64,000 nucleotides of DNA from assembly GCF_001685355.1 (NCBI RefSeq), contig NZ_CP016438.1:2728001-2792000 (forward strand). Direction: 5' to 3'. This stretch comes from Streptomyces lincolnensis (lineage in GTDB: Bacteria; Actinomycetota; Actinomycetes; Streptomycetales; Streptomycetaceae). A program made the position numbers and the translations under genes. The notes beneath the pieces are model-generated. The model was given only the letters and a program-made list of their open reading frames with translations, had not been told where the DNA came from and did no database searches. Positions 24,581 through 32,319 of this stretch are shown piece after piece. Position 1 is the stretch's first letter. Every line of letters begins with the position of its first letter.

Positions 24581-27130
24581 GTGATCCGCTACGACGCTCT
24601 GGACTCCCTTCCCGTACGCAGTGCCCTCGGTGGCCTGAACGACGCCCTGGAGGGACACGGCACGGCCGTCCTCGTGGCGCCTCCCGGCACGGGCAAGACG
24701 ACCCTGGTCCCCCTCGCCCTGGCGGGTCTGCTGGACGACGGCGCGCCCGCGCGGCGGGTCGTCGTCGCCGAGCCGCGGCGGATCGCGGCCCGCGCCGCCG
24801 CCCGGCGCATGGCCTGGCTGCTGGGCGAGAAGGTGGGCGGGAGCGTCGGCTACACCGTGCGCGGGGAGAGGGTGGTCGGGCGGCACGCGCGCGTGGAGGT
24901 CGTCACGACGGGTGTGCTGCTCCAGCGGCTGCAGCGGGACCCGGAGCTGGGTGGTGTCGACGTGGTGGTGCTGGACGAATGCCATGAACGGCATCTGGAC
25001 GCGGACACCGTGGCGGCGTTCCTGTGGGACGTGCGCGAGACGCTCCGTCCCGAGCTGCGGCTGGTGGCGGCGTCGGCGACGACCGACGCGCAGGGGTGGG
25101 CCGGGCTGCTCGGCGGGGCTCCGGTGGTCGAGGCGCGGGGGACGTCGTATCCCGTGGAGGTGGTGTGGGCGCCGCCGGTGCGTCCGGTACGGCCGCCGCA
25201 CGGGATGCGGGTCGATCCGGCGCTGCTGACGCATGTGGCGTCGGTGGTGCGGCGGGCGCTGGCCGAGCGGGACGGGGACGTGCTGTGTTTCCTGCCGGGC
25301 GTGGGCGAGATCGCGCGGGTCGCCGGGCAGTTGGGGGCTCTCGGCGAGGTGGACGTGCTCCAGGTGCACGGGCGGGCCCCGGCCGACGTACAGGACGCGG
25401 TGCTGGCCGGCGGCGAGCGGCGCCGAGTGGTGCTGGCGACCGCGGTGGCGGAGTCGTCGCTGACGGTGCCGGGTGTGCGGGTCGTGGTGGACTCGGGGCT
25501 GGCGCGGGAGCCGCGGGTGGACCACGCGCGCGGGCTGAGCGCGCTGGCCACGGTGCGGGCCTCGCAGGCGGCGGGGCGGCAGCGGGCGGGACGGGCCGGG
25601 CGTGAGGCGCCCGGCGCCGTGTACCGGTGCTGGGCGGAGGCGGAGGACGTCCGTCTGTCGCGTTTCCCCTCACCGGAGATCAAAGTGGCCGACCTGACGG
25701 CGTTCGCCCTCCAGGCGGCCTGCTGGGGCGATCCGGACGCCGCCGGACTGGCGCTGCTGGATCCGCCGCCGGCCGGTGCGATGGCGGCGGCACGGGCCGC
25801 TCTCGCGGGAGTGGGCGCCGTGGACCCCGCCGGCCGGGCCACGGAACGAGGCGTCCGGCTGGCCCGGCTGGGGCTGCACCCCCGCCTGGGGCGCGCCCTG
25901 CTGGACACCTCCGGCGCCGGAGCCGAAGTCGTCGCACTGCTGTCGGAGCAGCCCCCTCGGGAGTACGGCGACGACCTGGCCGCCGCCGTACGGTCCGCCC
26001 GACGTGGGGGTGACGCCTATGCGGCCCGCTGGCGGGCGGAGGTGCGGCGACTGCGGGCGGTGTCCGAGGAGGCCGCCCGTGCCACCGGCGGTTCGCGGGA
26101 CGCAGGCGGGTCGGCAGGCGCCCGTGCGGGTGGGCCCGCAGGACCCGGTGTCGAGGGTGTCGACCGTGTCGCCGGGCTCGTCGCCGCTCTCGCCTTTCCC
26201 GAGCGTGTTGCCAAAGGGGTGGGTGGTTCGTACCTGATGGCGTCGGGGACGCGGGCCGAGCTTGCCGAGGGGTCTCCGCTGCGGGGCGCTCCCTGGATCG
26301 CCGTGGCCGTGGCGGACCGGCCCGTGGGGAAGGGGCACGCGCGCGTGCAGCTCGCCGCGGTGATCGACGAGGACCTGGCCCGGTCGGCGGCGGCAGCCCT
26401 GCGTTCCGAGCACCAGGAGGTCCACTGGGCCGGCGGAGACGTCGTCGCCCGGCGCGTGGAGCGGCTCGGGGCGATCGAGCTGACCGCACGGCCGCTGAGG
26501 GACGCCGATCCCGCCCTTATGCGCGAGGCCCTCCTCGAAGGGCTGCGGCAGGAGGGGCTCGGGTTGCTGCGGTGGACGCCCGAGGCGGTCGTACTGCGGC
26601 AGCGGCTCGCGTTTGTGCGCCTGCACCTGGGGGAGCCCTGGCCGGATGTCTCGGACGACGCGCTCCACGCGCGCGTGGACGAGTGGCTGGAGCCCGAGCT
26701 GGGGCGGGCCCGGCGGCGGGCCGACCTGGCGCGGATCGACGCCGGGGCGGCACTGCAACGGCTCCTGCCCTGGGCCTCCGGGGAGGCCGCGCGGCTCGAC
26801 GAGCTGGCGCCGGAGCGGATGGCCGTACCGAGTGGGTCCAGGATCCGGATCGACTACGGCAGCCCTGAACAGCCGGTGCTCGCCGTGAAAGTGCAGGAGA
26901 TGTTCGGGTTGCAGGAGTCACCGCGGATCGCCGGTGTGCCGCTGCTCGTGCATCTCCTCTCCCCGGCCGGGCGGCCGGCCGCCGTCACCGCCGACCTCGC
27001 GTCCTTCTGGAAGGACGGCTACAAGGGCGTACGGGCGGAACTGCGCGGCCGGTATCCGAAGCATCCCTGGCCCGAGGACCCGGCGGCCGCGGAGCCGACG
27101 CGGTTCACGAACGCGCGGCTCAGGCGGTGA
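24581..27130 (+). CDS. hrpB: ATP-dependent RNA helicase HrpB
   Basis: An 849-residue DEAH/DExH helicase of the HrpB type. Motif I is APPGTGKTT (about 33-41), motif Ia AEPRRIAARAAARRMA, motif II DECHERH, motif III ASATTD, and motif VI QRAGRAGREAPG. It is followed by the helicase-associated domains and the HrpB-specific C-terminal region ending in KHPWPEDPA. The cellular role of bacterial HrpB is not settled; some members process mRNA. The GTG start is 4 bp after the methyltransferase stop. Its 3' end overlaps the convergent DUF3068 gene by 11 bp. Confidence 0.93.
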   Translation: MIRYDALDSLPVRSALGGLNDALEGHGTAVLVAPPGTGKTTLVPLALAGLLDDGAPARRVVVAEPRRIAARAAARRMAWLLGEKVGGSVGYTVRGERVVGRHARVEVVTTGVLLQRLQRDPELGGVDVVVLDECHERHLDADTVAAFLWDVRETLRPELRLVAASATTDAQGWAGLLGGAPVVEARGTSYPVEVVWAPPVRPVRPPHGMRVDPALLTHVASVVRRALAERDGDVLCFLPGVGEIARVAGQLGALGEVDVLQVHGRAPADVQDAVLAGGERRRVVLATAVAESSLTVPGVRVVVDSGLAREPRVDHARGLSALATVRASQAAGRQRAGRAGREAPGAVYRCWAEAEDVRLSRFPSPEIKVADLTAFALQAACWGDPDAAGLALLDPPPAGAMAAARAALAGVGAVDPAGRATERGVRLARLGLHPRLGRALLDTSGAGAEVVALLSEQPPREYGDDLAAAVRSARRGGDAYAARWRAEVRRLRAVSEEAARATGGSRDAGGSAGARAGGPAGPGVEGVDRVAGLVAALAFPERVAKGVGGSYLMASGTRAELAEGSPLRGAPWIAVAVADRPVGKGHARVQLAAVIDEDLARSAAAALRSEHQEVHWAGGDVVARRVERLGAIELTARPLRDADPALMREALLEGLRQEGLGLLRWTPEAVVLRQRLAFVRLHLGEPWPDVSDDALHARVDEWLEPELGRARRRADLARIDAGAALQRLLPWASGEAARLDELAPERMAVPSGSRIRIDYGSPEQPVLAVKVQEMFGLQESPRIAGVPLLVHLLSPAGRPAAVTADLASFWKDGYKGVRAELRGRYPKHPWPEDPAAAEPTRFTNARLRR

Positions 27131-28112
27131 CCGGTTCCGGTTCCGAGTTCTCGGCGGGCTCCGGCTCGCCCGGCCGTCGGCCACGGGCCTCCAGGTAGAG
27201 GGAGAGCGACAGGAGCAGGACGCCCAGGCCGAGGAAGCCCCAGGGCAGGTACGAGGTCATCAGCAGGACCAGGGTGCGGTTGGACTTGACCAGGTCCACG
27301 GTGTGCTCGATGTAGTCCTCGCGCATCTTCACGTGGCCGGCGAACGCCGTGACCTTCTCGCGGTCACCGAGCAGGGAGCCGCCGCGCAGTTCCTCCCGGT
27401 GGATCTCCTCGCCGTAGACGGGGGCGCCGGTGAGGGGTTCGACCCAGAACTTGCGGACCGTGGTGTACCAGCGGGTGGTGCCGGTCTTCGCGACGGACTC
27501 GGGGGTGATGCCCTGGACCGGCAGGGCCTTGGGGAAGGGCACCTTGGTCCACGGGATGGTCTGCTCGAAGTAGTAGACCTCGACGCCGCGGAAGTCCTGG
27601 GTGCCCTTGTAGTGGATGGGGGCGGTGACACGGGCCTGGGCGTCGAAGTACTCGTAGTCCCGTTTCTCCGTCAGGAACGGCCACTTGAACTCGATGCCCT
27701 CTCGTTTCACCGGGTCGCCGTCGACCATCTCGCCGGGAGCGTGGACGGGTTCCTGGGTATGGGCGTCGAAGATGTAGCGCTCGGGAATCCTGGAGACCAT
27801 CCTGCCGTCGGGCCCCACCACGTAGGACAGCCCGTCCCAGACGACGACGTCCTTGCCCGCCGCCTTCTCGACCTGCTCGGAGGCCTCGACGTTGCCCTTG
27901 AGGGTCTGCACGATCGTGACCCGGGGAACCTTTTTCGCCTTCATGGTGCCGTAGTCGAGGAGGGTGGCGTCCTTCGCCTCCAGGACCATGTCCTGGTACT
28001 GGCCGGCCGGGATCTTGGCGAGGCGCGGGAAGGCGTAGTAGCGCAGCAGTGGGGACAGTGCCGCGAAGAACACGGCGAGGGCGAGCAGGACCAGGCTGGT
28101 CTTGCGGCGCAT
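27120..28112 (-). CDS. DUF3068 / PorA-like exported membrane protein
   Basis: A 330-residue protein with an N-terminal membrane helix (SLVLLALAVFFAALSPLL, residues 6-23), a large extracytoplasmic domain and a second helix near the C-terminus (SYLPWGFLGLGVLLLSLSLY, about 289-308), then an acidic cytoplasmic tail. This is the layout of the actinobacterial DUF3068 family, some members of which are named porin-like (PorA). Function is unknown. ATG 28112 is preceded by a purine-rich site. The SPW_0924 gene lies 21 bp upstream on the same strand. Confidence 0.85.
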   Translation of the reverse strand: MRRKTSLVLLALAVFFAALSPLLRYYAFPRLAKIPAGQYQDMVLEAKDATLLDYGTMKAKKVPRVTIVQTLKGNVEASEQVEKAAGKDVVVWDGLSYVVGPDGRMVSRIPERYIFDAHTQEPVHAPGEMVDGDPVKREGIEFKWPFLTEKRDYEYFDAQARVTAPIHYKGTQDFRGVEVYYFEQTIPWTKVPFPKALPVQGITPESVAKTGTTRWYTTVRKFWVEPLTGAPVYGEEIHREELRGGSLLGDREKVTAFAGHVKMREDYIEHTVDLVKSNRTLVLLMTSYLPWGFLGLGVLLLSLSLYLEARGRRPGEPEPAENSEPEPVTA

Positions 28113-28133
28113 CTCGACCTCCCTGACGGCCGG

Positions 28134-28268
28134 TTACGGGTGGGCGGGCACCGTGGTCAGCAGCGGCTTAGGGGACGTCGTGCCGGTCGGCGACCCCAGC
28201 GCGGTGATCGTGAGGACCAGGGCGAACGCGAGGGCGAGACCGCTCGCGGCGGCGATCAGGGCGCGCAT
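28134..28268 (-). CDS. SPW_0924 family small membrane protein
   Basis: A 44-residue protein, MRALIAAASG then one hydrophobic helix, ending in TTSPKPLLTTVPAHP. It matches the short SPW_0924 family confined to Streptomyces and relatives, of unknown function. ATG 28268 has GGGAGG 6 bases upstream; longer frames lack such a site. It is 21 bp upstream of the DUF3068 gene, so the two probably share a transcript. Confidence 0.8.
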   Translation of the reverse strand: MRALIAAASGLALAFALVLTITALGSPTGTTSPKPLLTTVPAHP

Positions 28269-28355
28269 GCGGGCCTCCCGGCGCAGGAACTGATACCTCG
28301 TCAGATCCGGCACCGTAGCAACGGGCGGGTGAGATGAGAACAGGTCGCGCACACG

Positions 28356-28390
28356 TCGGCGGCGCCCCTCCTCAAGAAGGGCGCCGCCGA
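28356..28390 (-). terminator. Terminator of the lytic transglycosylase gene
   Basis: A perfect 12-bp stem (TCGGCGGCGCCC / GGGCGCCGCCGA) with an 11-base loop, 15 bp beyond the stop codon at 28405. There is no long T-run, as is common in high-GC terminators. Confidence 0.8.
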
Positions 28391-28404
28391 TGCCGTACGG
28401 GGAA

Positions 28405-30171
28405 TTACGCGCTGGGACTGGCCGAGGCGCTCTCCGTCGCCGAGGTGGAGGGCGAGGGGCTCGGTGAGGACGTCGCGGCCGCCTCGACGGTCAGCTGGAC
28501 GTTGATCGACGCGCCGCCCGCCGTGGTGATGTGCAGTACGTACGTGCCGGCGGTGTCGTCGGCGTACAGCTTCGGCAGCTTCAGCAGGCCGTTCTCGTCC
28601 GTCCGAAGGCCCGTGAGGGTGCGTACGGTCTTGCCGTCCGCGTCCTTGAAGTAGGGGCCCTTGTCGTTCTCGGTCGGGTCGATCGCCGACTTGATCAGGG
28701 TGGCGGTGGCCGCCACCTTGTCCGCGACGGCGCCCTTGTACATGGCCTTGACCTCGACCTGGTCGGCGAACTCGCCGCCCGGGACGCAGGTCAGCGCGGT
28801 GTCGCTGGTGCGGGTGAGGGTGTCGGCGGCGCGCTCGGTGACGGTGGCCTTGTAGTCGAGGCCACCGATGGTGCGGCCGACGACGGTGGCGCGGACGGTG
28901 AAGCCGCCCGTCTTCTCGCCGGCCCGGAGCGCGGGCGCCACGGCCGTGCCGGAGCTGTTGGTGACGACCGTGGCGACGCTCTCGCCGCCGGTGAAGGTGG
29001 CGTCGGTGTCACCGATGATCGTGAAGCGGACGCGGACCTTGGCGACGGCCTCGCCGCTCCTGGTCTCGGCACGGGTGCTGATCTTCTTGGTGAACGCGTC
29101 GCCGGCCTGCGCGGTGAGCGCGGCCGTACCCGCGTCCTCCAGACGGGCCACCGTGTCGGTCGGGGTCTGGGGGGTGCCGGGCGGAGTGGTGCTCGGCGGG
29201 GGCGTGCTCGGTGGAGTGGTGCCGGGCGGGCGCGTCGACGGCGGGTTCGAGGCACCGCCGCCGGGCTTCTGCGGCTTGCTGCCGGGCGGCGTGGGCGAGG
29301 CCGGGGGTGTGGGCGTGGGGCTCACCGAGCCCGAGCCGCCGTTGTCGCTGCGGTCGCCCGGCAGCGAGCCGGTGCCGTCCGGGATCTCGTGGGTGCCCTC
29401 GCGGTAGTACTCCAGCCACGACAGGACCGTGTTCAGGTAGTCCCGCGAGTTGTTGTAGCTGAGAATGGCGCGTTCGCGATCGCCGTCGGTGGACAGGTCC
29501 CAGCCGTAGCGGCACAGGTAGTGCCCGGCCGCGAACGCGGCGTCGTAGATGTTGTTGGGGTCCTCGGTGCCGTCGCCGTTGCCGTCCCGGCCCGCCCAGG
29601 CCCAGGTGGAGGGGATGAACTGCATGGGGCCGACGGCCTGGTCGTAGGTGCTGTTGCCGTCGTACGCGCCGTCGTCGGTGTCCTTGATGAGCGCGAAGCC
29701 GTTGCCGTCGAGCTGCGGGCCGAGGATCGGGGTGATCGTGGTGCCGTCGGCCCTCACACGGCCGCCGCTCGCCTGGCCGGACTCGACCTTGCCGATGGCG
29801 GCGAGGAGTTCCCAGGGCAGATTGCAGCCGGGCTTGGACGACCGCAGCTCGGCCGCGGCCTTCTTGTAGGCGTCGAGGACGGTCGCGGGGATGCCCGCCT
29901 CGGACGTGCCCGGCATGACGGGTGTGTCGAGGGTCGGCGAAGGGCTCGGGCTGTTGAGCGGCGGCAGGTCCGTGTAATAGGGGCCGTTCGCGGTCGGGCT
30001 GTCGCCGGCGGCCGCGTCGGGCGCGGTCTCGGCACCGGTGGCGGTCGGTCTGTCCTGGCCTTCGGCCGTCACCCCCGGAGCCTGAGAGGCGGACAGGGCC
30101 GCGACCGCGGCCGCTGCCACGGCGGTGGTAGCCGCCCCCTTGCGCAGCCTCCTGCCGAATTGCGCCGCCAT
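28405..30171 (-). CDS. Secreted lytic transglycosylase with Ig-like C-terminal domains
   Basis: A 588-residue exported peptidoglycan-cleaving enzyme. A Sec signal peptide (residues 1-36, ending VTA) is followed by a Pro/Ser-rich linker and an SLT/MltB-type domain (about 105-300). That domain holds LLAAIGKVESGQASGG with the catalytic Glu, AVGPMQFIPSTWAWAGRDGN, and YDAAFAAGHYLC. A Pro/Thr/Gly linker rich in PP repeats leads to two Ig-like (Big_1-type) modules and a Ser/Pro tail. ATG 30171 has GGGAGGGG 8 bp upstream. It breaks beta-1,4 bonds in the cell wall during growth or sporulation; which of these is not shown by the sequence. Confidence 0.9.
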   Translation of the reverse strand: MAAQFGRRLRKGAATTAVAAAAVAALSASQAPGVTAEGQDRPTATGAETAPDAAAGDSPTANGPYYTDLPPLNSPSPSPTLDTPVMPGTSEAGIPATVLDAYKKAAAELRSSKPGCNLPWELLAAIGKVESGQASGGRVRADGTTITPILGPQLDGNGFALIKDTDDGAYDGNSTYDQAVGPMQFIPSTWAWAGRDGNGDGTEDPNNIYDAAFAAGHYLCRYGWDLSTDGDRERAILSYNNSRDYLNTVLSWLEYYREGTHEIPDGTGSLPGDRSDNGGSGSVSPTPTPPASPTPPGSKPQKPGGGASNPPSTRPPGTTPPSTPPPSTTPPGTPQTPTDTVARLEDAGTAALTAQAGDAFTKKISTRAETRSGEAVAKVRVRFTIIGDTDATFTGGESVATVVTNSSGTAVAPALRAGEKTGGFTVRATVVGRTIGGLDYKATVTERAADTLTRTSDTALTCVPGGEFADQVEVKAMYKGAVADKVAATATLIKSAIDPTENDKGPYFKDADGKTVRTLTGLRTDENGLLKLPKLYADDTAGTYVLHITTAGGASINVQLTVEAAATSSPSPSPSTSATESASASPSA

Positions 30172-30456
30172 AGATCGAACCCCTCCCGTGGACGCCCGAG
30201 CGCCCGTCTGTGTCGGTGACCCTCGTCCAGTTGTGACGGTCGGCCCGCCCTGGGGGTTGCCCCCGCACTCGGCATTCATTCCTTGTTCGCGCGTTCGACC
30301 GAGCTCCCCGGCACGGTGACCCAGGCGACCCTACGACAACTTCCTTTGCGCGGGCACCCGTTCGTGACCGATTTTTACCGGTTGGCCGTGCTCGATCGTG
30401 GCGTGTTCGTGTCGCTCATACTGGACGGACCCGATCACCCGTCTCCAGGAGCCCAG

Positions 30457-31323
30457 TTGCCGTTCACCCTGAGCCATGCGGCAGCCGTCCTGCCCGCCGT
30501 ACGCACCGACGGAACCGGCCGGGGAAACCTCGTACCGTCCGCACTCGTGGCGGGTTCCTTCGCTCCCGACATGACCTACTACGCGGCGAGTGTCCTGTCC
30601 GGGGCCATGGAGTTCGGCGAGGTGACCCACTCCTTCCTGGGCGTCTTCACCATCGACGTACTCATCGCCTGGGCCCTGGTCGGACTGTGGCTACTGGTCC
30701 GCGAACCACTGCTGGCCCTGCTCCCCCGGACCCAGCAGGGCCGCCCAGCCGCGCTCCTCCACTCCGTCCACTCCGGGACACCCCGCACACGCCTGCGCCC
30801 GGCCACAGTGCTCTGGTGGTACGTCTCCGCCGCCCTCGGCGCCCTCACCCACGTCGTCTGGGACGCCTTCACCCATCTCGACCGATGGGGGATGCGCATC
30901 TTCCCCGTCCTCGGCGAGGAAATCGCGGGCTCCCCCCTGTACTGGTACCTCCAGTACGGCGGATCCGCGGTGGCCGCGATCGTGATCGCCGCCTTCGTCG
31001 CACACGCGCTGCGCCGGACACCGCCGACGGCCGAACCCACCGGAGTACCGATCCTGTCCGCCCGGGACCGATGGCTAGCCGCCGCCGTCATCGGCGGCTG
31101 CGCCCTGGTGGCCGCGGTCCAGCGGGCCACCCGGTGGTGGGACTACTGGGGCTCCACCGCGAAGCCCTGGGAACTGATCCCGACCCTCTGCTTCGGCGCC
31201 GGCGCGGGCCTCGTCCTCGGCGTCGTCCTGTACGCCGCGGGAGTCAGAACCTGGCGTCCGGCCACGGTTCCTGAGCACCCGGGATCCGAGCCGAGCCACC
31301 CGACCGCTCGTCGACCGCGGTAG
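30457..31323 (+). CDS. DUF4184 family membrane protein
   Basis: A 288-residue integral membrane protein that begins with LPFTLSHAAAVLP, the standard beginning of DUF4184 proteins, and has about six transmembrane helices. His and Asp residues in TLSHAA, GSFAPDM, EVTHSFLG, LTHVVWDAFTH form the pattern of the membrane metal-dependent hydrolase group. The reaction is unknown. The start is TTG at 30457, supported by CAGGAG 8 bp upstream and by the family N-terminus. It is divergent from the transglycosylase gene across 285 bp. Confidence 0.82.
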   Translation: MPFTLSHAAAVLPAVRTDGTGRGNLVPSALVAGSFAPDMTYYAASVLSGAMEFGEVTHSFLGVFTIDVLIAWALVGLWLLVREPLLALLPRTQQGRPAALLHSVHSGTPRTRLRPATVLWWYVSAALGALTHVVWDAFTHLDRWGMRIFPVLGEEIAGSPLYWYLQYGGSAVAAIVIAAFVAHALRRTPPTAEPTGVPILSARDRWLAAAVIGGCALVAAVQRATRWWDYWGSTAKPWELIPTLCFGAGAGLVLGVVLYAAGVRTWRPATVPEHPGSEPSHPTARRPR

Positions 31324-31669
31324 TGAACACCGTGACACTGGGCAACGGACGGTCCCGCGGCAGCAGCGCGAGCGCAAGGGCCAGATAACCAAGCCCCAGA
31401 TCCACCCACACCCGCCACACGGACGCCTCCCCCTCGTCTACGACGTCCAGGGCCCCTTTCTTGCCCCTTCGGCCCCGGACGGCCGCACCGACACCGGTGG
31501 CCGTCCTGCGCAGAGCCGTCGTCAGGTCCGCCGGTATGCGGGCGGTACTCGCCTTGACCGCGAACGCCGGGACCGGCGTCGGCGGTGGGACCGGGGCGGT
31601 GTCCTCGACGTGCACCTGTCCCCGCGTCCGCCCTCGACCCCTCCGGCACTGGAGCATGCGTATACCCAT
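31244..31669 (-). CDS. Hypothetical Streptomyces protein (141 aa)
   Basis: A probably real protein of unknown function. It begins MGIRMLQCRRGRGR, has a Pro/Ala-rich segment and the phrase STARIPADLTTALRRTA, then a hydrophobic stretch WVDLGLGYLALALALLP near residue 100. I have the impression of similar short proteins in other Streptomyces (recollection, not checked). ATG 31669 has AAGGA about 9 bp upstream. Its last 80 bp overlap the convergent DUF4184 gene, which is unusual and lowers confidence. Confidence 0.55.
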   Translation of the reverse strand: MGIRMLQCRRGRGRTRGQVHVEDTAPVPPPTPVPAFAVKASTARIPADLTTALRRTATGVGAAVRGRRGKKGALDVVDEGEASVWRVWVDLGLGYLALALALLPRDRPLPSVTVFTTAVDERSGGSARIPGAQEPWPDARF

Positions 31670-32319
31670 GCCCGCATCCTTACGGGCGGGGCGGCCCGGC
31701 TGCGTCTCTGCGGGGGCCACGCGAGTGACGCGCGCTCCGCGGGGTGGCGGGTGAGGTTGTGCCTTGGCTGCGGGCTCGTTGCGGCTGGTCGCGCAGTTCC
31801 CCGCGCCCCTGGGGTGGGTGGGGTTGCCGTGGGGCCCTCTGTGCGGGTTTCGCCGTCTGGGGTGCCTTGTTCGGTCGTATGGCGGCTGCGGGTTCGTTGT
31901 GGCTGATCGCGCAGTTCCCCGCGCCCCTGGGGTGGGTGTGGTTGCCGTAGGGCCCTCTGTGCGGGTTTCGCCGTCTGGGGTGCCTTGTTCGGTCGTATGG
32001 CGGCTGCGGGTTCGTTGTGGCTGGTCGCGCAGTTCCCCGCGCCCCTGGAAAGCGGAAGTCGCCGTCGGGCATGAGGCACCCTCCGGACGGTGGGCGTCTC
32101 AGCCGCCCACGGCGGTAAGGGGACGGGGCGGGGGGTGTCCGCCCGCAGCGGCCGGCGTCCAACACGCAGCACCTCCAGGCCCAACAGCACCGCCGGACCG
32201 AGGACGGAGACCCCCCGCCCCGGCCCCGACCCACAACGCGACCCTGGGCGCTACACCCGCCCCCACCGAAGCCGCACAGCGCGCCGCAGGCATCCGACGC
32301 CCACAACCGCCGGACGGCG
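31670..32319. other. 650-bp non-coding stretch with repeats
   Basis: No protein gene is supported here: frames that are open on either strand mostly translate the repeat at 31771-32047. Apart from that repeat I see a 7-bp hairpin (GTGGGCG/CGCCCAC, 32090-32110). Just beyond the polA stop there is a short CGCCG/CGGCG hairpin at about 32306-32318, which may end polA transcription. Confidence 0.6.
31771..32047 (+). repeat. 118-bp tandem repeat (about 2.3 copies) carrying the dispersed repeat core
   Basis: The core GCGCAGTTCCCCGCGCCCCT begins at 31791, 31909 and 32027, spaced exactly 118 bp. The full unit, including TCTGTGCGGGTTTCGCCGTC and GGTGCCTTGTTCGGTCGTAT, is nearly identical between the first two copies; the third is cut after the core. 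The same core occurs singly at 61366 and, inverted, at about 21719-21748. It is a non-coding dispersed repeat. Confidence 0.85.

Noticed and set aside
30172..30456. Possible ydaO (cyclic di-AMP) riboswitch upstream of the transglycosylase gene
   Set aside because: Such riboswitches occur before cell-wall hydrolase genes in Streptomyces, but I could not match the conserved core motifs in this 285-bp region.
31522..32190. Minus-strand frames in the repeat region (222 and 228 codons)
   Set aside because: They translate the 118-bp repeat again and again (GAGNC-type sequence) and have no ribosome site.
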